Part shown: in pieces, positions 56,052 to 63,268 of the stretch
How positions within the stretch are numbered: position 1 is the stretch's first letter
Layout: every line of letters starts with the position of its first letter
From: Roseomonas mucosa
GTDB taxonomy: Bacteria > Pseudomonadota > Alphaproteobacteria > Acetobacterales > Acetobacteraceae
Direction: 5' to 3'
Assembly (NCBI GenBank): GCA_945878375.1
Contig: CAMDWG010000001.1
Location: forward strand, 310,001 to 374,000
DNA length: 64,000 nucleotides
Notes under the pieces: model-generated
The model's input: only the letters and a program-made list of their open reading frames with translations
What the model was told of the DNA's origin: nothing
Database searches by the model: none
Translations under genes and position numbers: made by a program

Positions 56052-56828
56052 TCAGAACAGCGCCGGCAAGATGCCGGCGCGCAGCATCGTCTCCGCACGC
56101 TCCAGGTCGCGCGGCGTGGACAGGTGGAACCAGGCGCCGTCATGCACCAGGCCGAACAGCCGCCCGGCCTCGATCGCGCGGTCATAGACGCGGATGAGGG
56201 AGAAGGGGCCGTCTGGCATCCCCTCGAACAGGCGCGGATTCAGGATCTGCACGCCGCCGAACAGATAGGGCGCGATCTCCCGTTCCTTCGGGCGGCGCGC
56301 ACGGCCGAGCGGATCGAGCAGGAAATCGCCCCGCCCCGTCTCCCCATCCACCTGCGCGGTCCGCACCAGCAGCAGCAGCGCATCCATCTGCGCCGGATCG
56401 AAGGCGGCGGCGAGGCGCGCAAGCGCGGGGCGCGGCCCATCAAGCCAGAAGGCATCGCCATTCACGACAACGAAAGGCTGCTCCGCGCCGCCCGCATCCG
56501 GGGTGGCGAGATGCGGCAGCGCGGCCTTCACGCCGCCGCCGGTCTCGAGCAACGTCGATTCCCGCAGCACAACGGGTGCGGGCTCGCCGCCATGCGCGGC
56601 AACCGCATCGACGACCTGGTCGGCGAACCAATAGGCGTTGACGACGATCTTCCCGATCCCCGCATCGCGCAGCCGATCCATCGCGTGATGCAGCAGCGAC
56701 CGGTCGCACAGCCGCAGCAGCGGCTTCGGCGTCTCATCCGTCAGCGGCCGCATCCGCGTGCCGAGGCCGGCGGCGAGTACCATAGCGGCCCCAGGGGTCG
56801 CGCCTTCGGCATGGTCGGGCATCGTCAT
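56052..56828 (-). CDS. murU: Nucleotidyltransferase, MurU-like
   Basis: 258 residues. The nucleotide-binding N-terminus reads VLAAGLGTRMRPLTDETPKPLL, with VVNGDAF holding a catalytic metal-binding Asp. It is probably N-acetylmuramate-1-phosphate uridylyltransferase in peptidoglycan recycling, given the AmgK-like kinase immediately upstream with ATGA overlap. A general sugar-phosphate nucleotidyltransferase is the alternative. It starts at ATG 56828 within the overlap. Confidence 0.85.
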   Translation of the reverse strand: MTMPDHAEGATPGAAMVLAAGLGTRMRPLTDETPKPLLRLCDRSLLHHAMDRLRDAGIGKIVVNAYWFADQVVDAVAAHGGEPAPVVLRESTLLETGGGVKAALPHLATPDAGGAEQPFVVVNGDAFWLDGPRPALARLAAAFDPAQMDALLLLVRTAQVDGETGRGDFLLDPLGRARRPKEREIAPYLFGGVQILNPRLFEGMPDGPFSLIRVYDRAIEAGRLFGLVHDGAWFHLSTPRDLERAETMLRAGILPALF

Positions 56829-57820
56829 GCCGCCTGTTCCCTGAGTGATGCGGGGTTGGCGCGCAGCGCGGGCGGCACATGCGCGTCGAGGAAGTCGCGC
56901 AGCGGCGCCGTCGCATCGTGGCGCAGCGCGTGGTCCAGCAGCGCCCAGCAGCGCGGCCCGTGGCAAAGATACCGCCACTTGCCATCGCGCCGTGCGAGCC
57001 GGGTCCAGAGCGCGGCGACGCGCAGATGCCGCTGCGCCGCCTGCGCCGCCATCGCCGCGCGGAAGGCCGCCGCATCGACCGCCGGGCGCAGCGCCAGGTA
57101 GCGCGCGATGGTGGCCTCACGCAGATCCGGCGCCACGTCCCGCCGCGCATCCTCGACCAGCGAGACCAGATCATAGGCCGGGTGGCCGATCGCGGCGTCC
57201 TGGAAGTCGATGATGCCGACATGGCGCGGCGCCGCGCGGTCGGGCAGCGGCATCAGGTTGGCGGGGAAGTAGTCGCGATGCACGAAGCCCCGCGCCGCGA
57301 AGGGCACGAGCATCCGCGCCATCGCATCGTGGAACGCGGCGACGATGGCAGGCGCGGGCTTCGCGCCGAACACCTCTGTCCACCACCAGTCGAGGAAGGT
57401 GGCCGCCGCCGTCTCCGCCATCCGTGCGGCGCCCCAGGCGGGCAGGCCCTCGGGCGGCGGCGCGTCATGCAGCGCGGCCAGCGTCTCGGCGGCCGCGAGA
57501 TACAGCGGGCGCGGATCGGCGCCGGCATTCAGCAGTGCGGCCATGTTGTCGCGCCCCAGATCCTCCAGCAGCAGGAAGCCGCGCGGGATGTCCGCCGCGA
57601 TGACCTCGGGCGCCGAGAGGCCGCTGCGGGCCAGATGCGCGCCGACATGCAGGAAGGGCCGCAGATCCTCCTGCGGCGGCGGCGCGTCCATCAGCAGCGC
57701 CGGGCGCGGGCCGCCATGCAGCCGCACATAGCGCCGGAACGACGCGTCGGAGGGCAGCGCGTCCTGCCGCGCCGCCGCGAAGCCGTGCCGGGCCAGGAAA
57801 TCGTCGGCGCCGTCCCTCAC
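56825..57820 (-). CDS. amgK: Phosphotransferase family kinase, AmgK-like
   Basis: 331 residues, aminoglycoside phosphotransferase fold. The catalytic loop reads GFVHRDYFPANLM (about 194-206), followed by GIIDFQDAAIGHPAYDL with the metal-binding Asp. AmgK phosphorylates anomeric N-acetylmuramate in cell-wall recycling. The tsaE-amgK-murU order and coupled starts are typical of the pathway in alphaproteobacteria. Confidence 0.88.
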   Translation of the reverse strand: MRDGADDFLARHGFAAARQDALPSDASFRRYVRLHGGPRPALLMDAPPPQEDLRPFLHVGAHLARSGLSAPEVIAADIPRGFLLLEDLGRDNMAALLNAGADPRPLYLAAAETLAALHDAPPPEGLPAWGAARMAETAAATFLDWWWTEVFGAKPAPAIVAAFHDAMARMLVPFAARGFVHRDYFPANLMPLPDRAAPRHVGIIDFQDAAIGHPAYDLVSLVEDARRDVAPDLREATIARYLALRPAVDAAAFRAAMAAQAAQRHLRVAALWTRLARRDGKWRYLCHGPRCWALLDHALRHDATAPLRDFLDAHVPPALRANPASLREQAA

Positions 57821-58272
57821 GCCAGCCCCTCCAGCCGCCCGGGCCAGCCGGTGAGGGTCGCGACGCGCTGGTCATCCTCGGCGCCGGGCGCGAGTGCGAT
57901 GGTCAGCGCATCGGCCGGGCGCAGCGCGCCGAGCCGGTCGGGCCATTCCACCAGCACGATCCCGTCCCGCGCTTCCTCCCACCCCAATTCCGTCAGGTCC
58001 GCCGCGCCGTCCAGGCGCCACAGGTCGAAATGAAAGGCAGGCCCGATGGGCAGGTCGTAGCCCTGCACCAGGGTGAAGGTGGGGGATGGCACCTCCAGCG
58101 CCGGGTCGGCGCTGGAGGCGCGCAGGAAGGCGCGGGCGAAAGTGGATTTCCCGGCGCCGAGCGGGCCTTCCAGCAGGATCGCATCCCCCCGCCGCGCGCG
58201 CGCGGCGAGACGGGCGGCGAGGGCCTCGGTGGCGGTCGAATCGGGCAATGTCAGGGTCACGGGCTTGTGCAT
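57817..58272 (-). CDS. tsaE: tRNA threonylcarbamoyladenosine biosynthesis ATPase TsaE
   Basis: 151 residues. P-loop LEGPLGAGKSTFARAFL near 34-50, PSPTFTLVQGY near 63-73, and the HFDLWRLDG segment near 80-88 are TsaE hallmarks. It supports TsaBD in t6A formation on tRNAs. First gene of the coupled tsaE-amgK-murU set. It overlaps amgK by four bases. Confidence 0.96.
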   Translation of the reverse strand: MHKPVTLTLPDSTATEALAARLAARARRGDAILLEGPLGAGKSTFARAFLRASSADPALEVPSPTFTLVQGYDLPIGPAFHFDLWRLDGAADLTELGWEEARDGIVLVEWPDRLGALRPADALTIALAPGAEDDQRVATLTGWPGRLEGLA

Positions 58273-58390
58273 GCGGGGGCGGGGTCAATCTGCCCCCGCG
58301 GGGGTGCGGCGCACAAGCGGCGGGTTCGCGGTTTGATCGCGGGGCCGCTTGCGGCTAAGTCAGCCGCCTTTGTTCGGGGATAATGAGACG

Positions 58391-59410
58391 ATGTCCGCCA
58401 GGATCGAGACGGATGTGGCGATCATCGGCGCGGGGCCGGTCGGGCTCTTCGCGGTGTTCGAATGCGGCATGCTGCGCATGACATCCGTGGTCATCGACAC
58501 GCTGGAGGCGATTGGCGGCCAATGCGCCGCGCTCTATCCGGAAAAGCCGATCTTCGACATCCCCGCCCACCCCGAGATCGCCGGCGCCGACCTGATCGCG
58601 GCGCTGGAGAAGCAGGCCGCGCCCTTCGCCCCCAGCATGCTGCTCGGCCGCCGGGTGGAGACGCTGAAGCAGGCCGAAGGCGGCTTCGAGCTGACGACCA
58701 GCGCGGGCGACACGGTCGCGGCCAAGGCGGTGGTGATCGCCGCTGGCGCCGGCGCCTTCGGCCCGAACCGCCCGCCGCTGGATGGCCTCGCGGCCTACGA
58801 GGCCACCGGCGCCGTGCGCTACATGGTGACACGGCGGGAGGAGTTCCGGGGCAAGCGCGTGGTGATCGCCGGCGGCGGCGACAGCGCGGTGGATTGGGCG
58901 CTGAGCCTGAAATCCGTCGCCGCCAAGGTCACCGTGGTGCACCGCCGCGACAAGTTCCGCTGCGCGCCCGAAAGCGCCGCGCAGCTGAAGGACGCGGCCG
59001 AGCGCGGCGAGATCGAGCTGGCCATCCCCTATCAGCTGGCGGGTCTCGAAGGCGAAGGCGGCCAGCTTTCCGCCGTGACGCTGGCGACGCTGAAGGGGGA
59101 GGCGAAGTCGGTGCCGGCCGATCACCTGCTGGCCTTCTTCGGCCTGTCGATGGAACTCGGCCCCATCGCGGAATGGGGGCTGGGGCTGGAACGCAGCCAC
59201 ATCGCCGTGACGCCAGCGACCTGCGAGACGAACATCCCCGGCGTCTTCGCCATCGGCGACATCGCGACCTATCCCGGCAAGCTCAAGCTGATCCTGCAGG
59301 GCTTCAGCGAGGCCGCGATGGCCGCCCACGCCATCCACCCGCGCGTCTTCCCCGGCGAGGCGCTGCACTTCGAATACAGCACCAGCAAGGGCGTGCCGGT
59401 TGGGGGATGA
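58391..59410 (+). CDS. Ferredoxin--NADP(+) reductase (thioredoxin-reductase-like type)
   Basis: 339 residues. FAD motif IIGAGPVGLFAVFECGM near 10-26, NADPH motif VVIAGGGDSAVDWAL near 157-171, and no CxxC redox pair, which separates it from thioredoxin reductase. The C-terminal HFEYSTSKGVP is distinctive of the YumC-type ferredoxin/flavodoxin-NADP reductases. ATG at 58391 is used; an in-frame ATG at 58349 would add residues absent from the family. Divergent from tsaE, with 118 bases between. Confidence 0.9.
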   Translation: MSARIETDVAIIGAGPVGLFAVFECGMLRMTSVVIDTLEAIGGQCAALYPEKPIFDIPAHPEIAGADLIAALEKQAAPFAPSMLLGRRVETLKQAEGGFELTTSAGDTVAAKAVVIAAGAGAFGPNRPPLDGLAAYEATGAVRYMVTRREEFRGKRVVIAGGGDSAVDWALSLKSVAAKVTVVHRRDKFRCAPESAAQLKDAAERGEIELAIPYQLAGLEGEGGQLSAVTLATLKGEAKSVPADHLLAFFGLSMELGPIAEWGLGLERSHIAVTPATCETNIPGVFAIGDIATYPGKLKLILQGFSEAAMAAHAIHPRVFPGEALHFEYSTSKGVPVGG

Positions 59411-59421
59411 CATCCCGCCCC

Positions 59422-60495
59422 TCATGAGCGGGGAGATTCGACCAGCAGGCGGTGGAAACTGGGCGCGTCGCCCAGCTTCGCGCCATCCGCCACCAGGCGC
59501 AGCGCCTGGTTGAAGAAGATCACGAAGCGATCGGCATGGTTCGCCGTGCCGATCGGGTATTGGCGCATCCGCCAATGATTTGCGGCCCCGCGCTGCTCAT
59601 AGACCCCGCCCGCATTATAGGCGCAGGCCACGACAGGCGGATCGAGCCGCGTGACCCCCGCCTGGGCCGCGATGTAGCTTGCCCCCGCCAGGATGGATTG
59701 CGCCGGGTCCAGCAGCGTCGCGGCGGTGATCCGCGCCATGGCGGGATCGTCGGGGGGCAGCGGCAGCACTTGGCGCGCGGTGGAGATCAGCGTCTGCATC
59801 AACCCGATGGAGACGCGATGCGGCGTCGCCTCATCGCTCACGAAGCCCGGCTCCTCACGCCGCGCGGCGGCGGCGGCGGCTGGGGTAGCGACGCGGCGGG
59901 TGTCGCCCAGGGATTCGGTGCAGGCGGTGGCGACCAGCAGTTCGATGGGCACGCCGGTCTCGATGGCCGCCGCGCGGAACTGCGGGCCGAACCAGTCGAA
60001 GGCGCGCCGCACCGCGAGCATCGGGCCCGGTGGGGCAATAGGCCGTCCCCCGACCTCGATCCCCTCCGGCGTCAGCCACCAGCGCAGCCCGCCGCTGAAC
60101 ACCGCATGCGGGCGAAGCAGCGCGGGCAGCGCCGCTTGCAGCACGGAAGCGGGGGCGTTGCGGCGCGTGGTCTCGGCCATGGCGGCGCCGGCTTCCGCCG
60201 CGCGGGGGCCGATGCCGTCGCGCCAAAGATGCAGCATGGCCCAGGTCTTGGGACCGACCACGCCATCCACCTCCGCCAGCCCGGCCTTGGCCTGGAAGGC
60301 AACGACGGCGCGGCGCGTGGCCGGCCCGAAGCAGCCATCCACGACACGGATCTCGCGCCCCGCCCCGGCCGGGTCGGCGCGCAGCAGCAGGCGTTGCAGC
60401 GCCATGACATCCTCCCCGCGCTGCATCGGCAGGGTGGCGCGCAGGGTGCGGGCCAAGGGACGGGATTCGGGACGCGGCAAGGTCTCGGTCAGCAT
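59422..60495 (-). CDS. Peptidoglycan-binding, lytic transglycosylase-like protein
   Basis: 357 residues. An N-terminal PG_binding_1-like domain (about 30-85, with LQRLLLRADPAG and CFGPATRRAVVAFQAKAGL) is followed by a lysozyme-like domain (about 170-340, with ELLVATACTES holding a candidate catalytic Glu, SIGLMQTLISTA and CAYNAGG). No signal peptide is visible, so export may be unusual or the protein may act from the cytoplasm until membrane lesion. It overlaps the lipoprotein gene by seven bases. Confidence 0.8.
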   Translation of the reverse strand: MLTETLPRPESRPLARTLRATLPMQRGEDVMALQRLLLRADPAGAGREIRVVDGCFGPATRRAVVAFQAKAGLAEVDGVVGPKTWAMLHLWRDGIGPRAAEAGAAMAETTRRNAPASVLQAALPALLRPHAVFSGGLRWWLTPEGIEVGGRPIAPPGPMLAVRRAFDWFGPQFRAAAIETGVPIELLVATACTESLGDTRRVATPAAAAAARREEPGFVSDEATPHRVSIGLMQTLISTARQVLPLPPDDPAMARITAATLLDPAQSILAGASYIAAQAGVTRLDPPVVACAYNAGGVYEQRGAANHWRMRQYPIGTANHADRFVIFFNQALRLVADGAKLGDAPSFHRLLVESPRS

Positions 60496-61112
60496 GACAG
60501 GCTCCGGGCGGTGGTCTCGATGGCAGCGGACAGCGCACGCCATTGGGCACGCCATTGGGCGGCGGCCTCGGCGGGCGGGTCGCGCAGCAGCGGCGCGGCT
60601 TCGGCCAGCGCCGGGCAGGCCGGCGCGCCGCAGAGCCGGGCGGCGGTGAGCCGCGCGCTGGCGGACAGGAAGCGCGGGCGCGGCGCGGCGGGCGCCTCGG
60701 CGCGCAGCCGGTCGGCCTCCGCCAGCAGCGCTTCGTTGTCGGCGCAGGCCTGCCGCCCCGGCAGCGCCTGTCGGCGCGCGAAGAGCGCCGCCGCATAGGC
60801 CTCTCGCCACGCCACGCGCTTCTGCGGCGGGGTGGCGGCAGAGGCCGCGAGCGCCGCGCGCCCCCCCTCCACCGCGCAATCCAGGGCGCGTCGCCGGTCG
60901 GATTCGGACAAATGCCCCGACGCCAGCCGCGCGCAGCCCCGGGCGCGGAGGAACTGCGCCTCCGCGCAGAGCGCATCGCGCGGTTTGTCGCATTCGGACA
61001 AATCAACCGCCGCCAGCGCCGCCCAGTCGCCGCGCGCATCGAGGTCCTTCATCCGGTCGAGATCCCGCGCCGCGCAGCCGCCCAGCAGCAGGAGAAGTGC
61101 CGCCCACCTCAT
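60489..61112 (-). CDS. Hypothetical lipoprotein, Cys-containing
   Basis: 207 residues. Signal peptide MRWAALLLLLGGC, with the lipobox LGGC and probable lipidated Cys at 13. The mature part is helical and Ala/Arg-rich with several Cys pairs (CDKPRDALC, CARLASGH, CGAPAC), perhaps a TPR-like helical repeat with disulfides. I do not recognise the family. It overlaps its neighbours on both sides (seven and four bases), so the three genes are one operon. Confidence 0.72.
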   Translation of the reverse strand: MRWAALLLLLGGCAARDLDRMKDLDARGDWAALAAVDLSECDKPRDALCAEAQFLRARGCARLASGHLSESDRRRALDCAVEGGRAALAASAATPPQKRVAWREAYAAALFARRQALPGRQACADNEALLAEADRLRAEAPAAPRPRFLSASARLTAARLCGAPACPALAEAAPLLRDPPAEAAAQWRAQWRALSAAIETTARSLSC

Positions 61113-62707
61113 GCCGCGTCCTCCAGGCGCGGCGCGGCGGCGGCCGCGACGGCCTCCGCCAGCACCGGCGCCGCCGCATCGGGCCGCGCGGCGATCACGC
61201 CATCGGCCAGCAGCAGCAGCGTATCCAGCGCCTCCCCCGCCCCGGCTTCCCGCAGCAGATCCAGGTCCTGGCGCAGACGGGGCTGCGGCACGGCCAGCTC
61301 GCCCAGCCTGATCGGACGCGGATCGGCGGCATCGATCTCCCGCTCCAGCAGCAGGCGGCGCAGCCGGGCGATGGCGGCCTCGGCCTCCAGCGCGCTGGCG
61401 AAGGCATCCGGGGCGGCGGCGAAGATCCGCGCGCCGGCGCCTTGTTCCAGCAGCTCGGCCAGCGCGGCGGCGGCTTCCGCCTGCGGCGCGTCGGGGCCGA
61501 TCCGGGGCGCCAGGGCGGCGGCCAGCGCCGGTTCCGCCCCGATCAGCGCGCGGGCTGCTTCCCCATCCCATTCCCCGGCCGGGAACAGGTCGCGGGAGAC
61601 CGGCCGGTCCAGCACCCGCGCCACCCAGCGCTGGTAATGCGCGCGGCCGATCCGCGCGGCCTCCGCCGCGCCCACCAGCAGGGCGGTCGCGACCCCCGCC
61701 GGCCCGGCAAGGCCCAGCGCCCCCGCGACACCCGGCAGGCGCATCGTCCCGCCCAGCAGGCCGAGGGCGGGCGCGATGGCGGCGGCCAGGCCTTCCGGCG
61801 CGCCGGCCAGCCGCGCGGCCTGGGTCGCGGCCTCGGCCAGGCGGTCCGGGGTGGGGTTCCGCACCGCCGCCTGCACCGCGCCGAGCGTGCCGGCGGCGGC
61901 GCCCAGCGCCCGCAACGCATCGTCGAGCCGCGCGGCGAGTTCCGTTCCCTCCCCCGCTTCGCGCAGCGCGAGGCCGGCGGCCTCGACCGCGGCGGCGATA
62001 TGGGCGGGGGATGGATCGCGCAGCGCGAGGCCGACCGCATCCGCCGTGTCGCCGGCCCGGTGCAGCACGCCGGCGGGGCCGGCCGGCAGCAGCGCCGCGA
62101 TGGCGCGCGCGGCGACGGCGGCCTCCGCCGCGCGGTCGGCCAGGACGGGCAGGCGGTTCGCGGCCTCCGCCACCTCCTGCGCCTGGGCGGCGCGCGCCTC
62201 GGCGCTGCGGGTGGCGGCGGCGTGTTCGGCAACCTGCTCGGCGGCGCGCGCCGCGCCCATCGCCGCCCCCATGGCCGCGCCAGGATCGGCGCCGCCGCGC
62301 GCGCCGAAGTAATAGCCCAGCACCCCGCCGAGGATGGTGCCGAGTTCCCCCGTGCTGCCCAGGCCGAGCGCGCGCGACAGCACCAGCGCCGGCAGCGTGA
62401 CCAGCACGATGGCGACCGCGATGGCGGCGCGGACCGAGCCTTCCGGCAGCCCGGCCGGCGCATCCCGGAACAGCGCGGCGCCCTGTTCCGGCGTGGCCGC
62501 TAGCAGGCGGAGAAAGTCTCGCCGCAGCGCGAAGGCGTGGCGGCCGAGCCCGAAGGCGATCAGCAGCACGAAGACCACGACGCCGAGGATGACGGGCAGC
62601 GGCGGCGGGGCCGCCTCCATCGTCTCGGCCAGGGCCGGTGGGGCGTGCAGCCCCGCCAGGATCAGCCCGGCGGCCAGAAGGTGGAAGATCCGGTGGCCAG
62701 GTCGCAT
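61109..62707 (-). CDS. Ala-rich membrane protein of unknown function
   Basis: 532 residues. Signal-like N-terminal segment (LLAAGLILAGLHA), then membrane spans near 38-56 and 92-112. The block LPEGSVRAAIAV...ILGGVLGYYFGARGG is a pattern I associate with assorted bacterial membrane proteins with one span between these two motifs. The rest is a long Ala/Arg/Leu-rich helical region without recognised domain. ATG at 62707 is chosen; an in-frame GTG lies nine bases upstream. The stop overlaps the lipoprotein gene start. Confidence 0.7.
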   Translation of the reverse strand: MRPGHRIFHLLAAGLILAGLHAPPALAETMEAAPPPLPVILGVVVFVLLIAFGLGRHAFALRRDFLRLLAATPEQGAALFRDAPAGLPEGSVRAAIAVAIVLVTLPALVLSRALGLGSTGELGTILGGVLGYYFGARGGADPGAAMGAAMGAARAAEQVAEHAAATRSAEARAAQAQEVAEAANRLPVLADRAAEAAVAARAIAALLPAGPAGVLHRAGDTADAVGLALRDPSPAHIAAAVEAAGLALREAGEGTELAARLDDALRALGAAAGTLGAVQAAVRNPTPDRLAEAATQAARLAGAPEGLAAAIAPALGLLGGTMRLPGVAGALGLAGPAGVATALLVGAAEAARIGRAHYQRWVARVLDRPVSRDLFPAGEWDGEAARALIGAEPALAAALAPRIGPDAPQAEAAAALAELLEQGAGARIFAAAPDAFASALEAEAAIARLRRLLLEREIDAADPRPIRLGELAVPQPRLRQDLDLLREAGAGEALDTLLLLADGVIAARPDAAAPVLAEAVAAAAAPRLEDAA

Positions 62708-62772
62708 GCGCCGCACCCCTCTCGCGTTCGGCGCGACAATAGGAAAACGATCACATGCGACGCAAGCAAAAT

Positions 62773-62787
62773 GTTCCTATTATGTTC
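62773..62787. promoter_or_regulatory. LexA-like box GTTC-N7-GTTC
   Basis: GTTC (62773-62776), seven bases, GTTC (62784-62787): an exact match to the SOS-box form described for alphaproteobacterial LexA, in an AT-rich gap 66 bases upstream of the membrane protein gene start. A match is expected by chance about once per window of this size, so binding is only a possibility. Confidence 0.4.
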
Positions 62788-62814
62788 CCTATGACCGACG
62801 GAAGGGCGCGTCCG

Positions 62815-63222
62815 TCAGGCGTGCGCCAGCAGGCCACGCAGCCGGTGGACGTCATCCGGATCAGCGGCGATGCACAACTCGATCTCGCGGCCGATCCGCA
62901 CCAACTCTGCCGCGCCGCGATCGAGCGGCCCGTCGCGCACCAGCGATTCCAGCGCCAGCTTGGCGGCCTCGGTGGAGGGGAAGCGGCGGCGCAGCGTCAC
63001 GGCATCGGCGGCGACGGGGCGGCGGCGGTCCATCATGCGCTGCGGCGGGACGGCGCGGGTGCCGGCCTCGCCACCCATGGAGGCGGGCGGGTCACTGGCG
63101 GGGAAGCTGTCGGCGTCGGCGACGTCCTGCTTGGCGTCCTTCTGGGCGTCCTTCTGGGCGTCCTGCTGGGCGTCCTGCTGGGCGTCCTGCTTGCGGTCGG
63201 CGTCCTGCTTTGATCCGGACAT
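62815..63222 (-). CDS. Small protein with (K/Q)DAQ tandem repeat and FPASDPPA motif
   Basis: 135 residues. The N-terminus is a repeat of the four-residue unit (K/Q)DAQ/K, from about 10 to 33. ADSFPASDPPAS follows, a short motif seen in many small alphaproteobacterial proteins. The C-terminal half (about 75-135) is a compact helical domain with RRRFPSTEAAKLALESLV. There is no signal peptide. Function is unknown. The repeat mirrors a 12-base DNA tandem repeat, so its length may vary between strains. Confidence 0.65.
   Translation of the reverse strand: MSGSKQDADRKQDAQQDAQQDAQKDAQKDAKQDVADADSFPASDPPASMGGEAGTRAVPPQRMMDRRRPVAADAVTLRRRFPSTEAAKLALESLVRDGPLDRGAAELVRIGREIELCIAADPDDVHRLRGLLAHA
63134..63193. 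repeat. 12-bp tandem repeat in the small-protein gene
   Basis: Five near-identical copies of GCGTCC(T/G)(T/G)CTGG-like units in a row, encoding the Gln-Asp-Ala-rich repeat. The unit length is a multiple of three, so copy number changes would keep the frame. Confidence 0.7.
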
Positions 63223-63268
63223 GACGAGTTCCCCCTTCGGCTGCGCTCGGGCGGCGGTACAGGGGCGA

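Noticed and set aside
54072-57101. 1009-codon frame opposite addB, murU and amgK
   Set aside because: It crosses three real genes and a repeat element without any domain.
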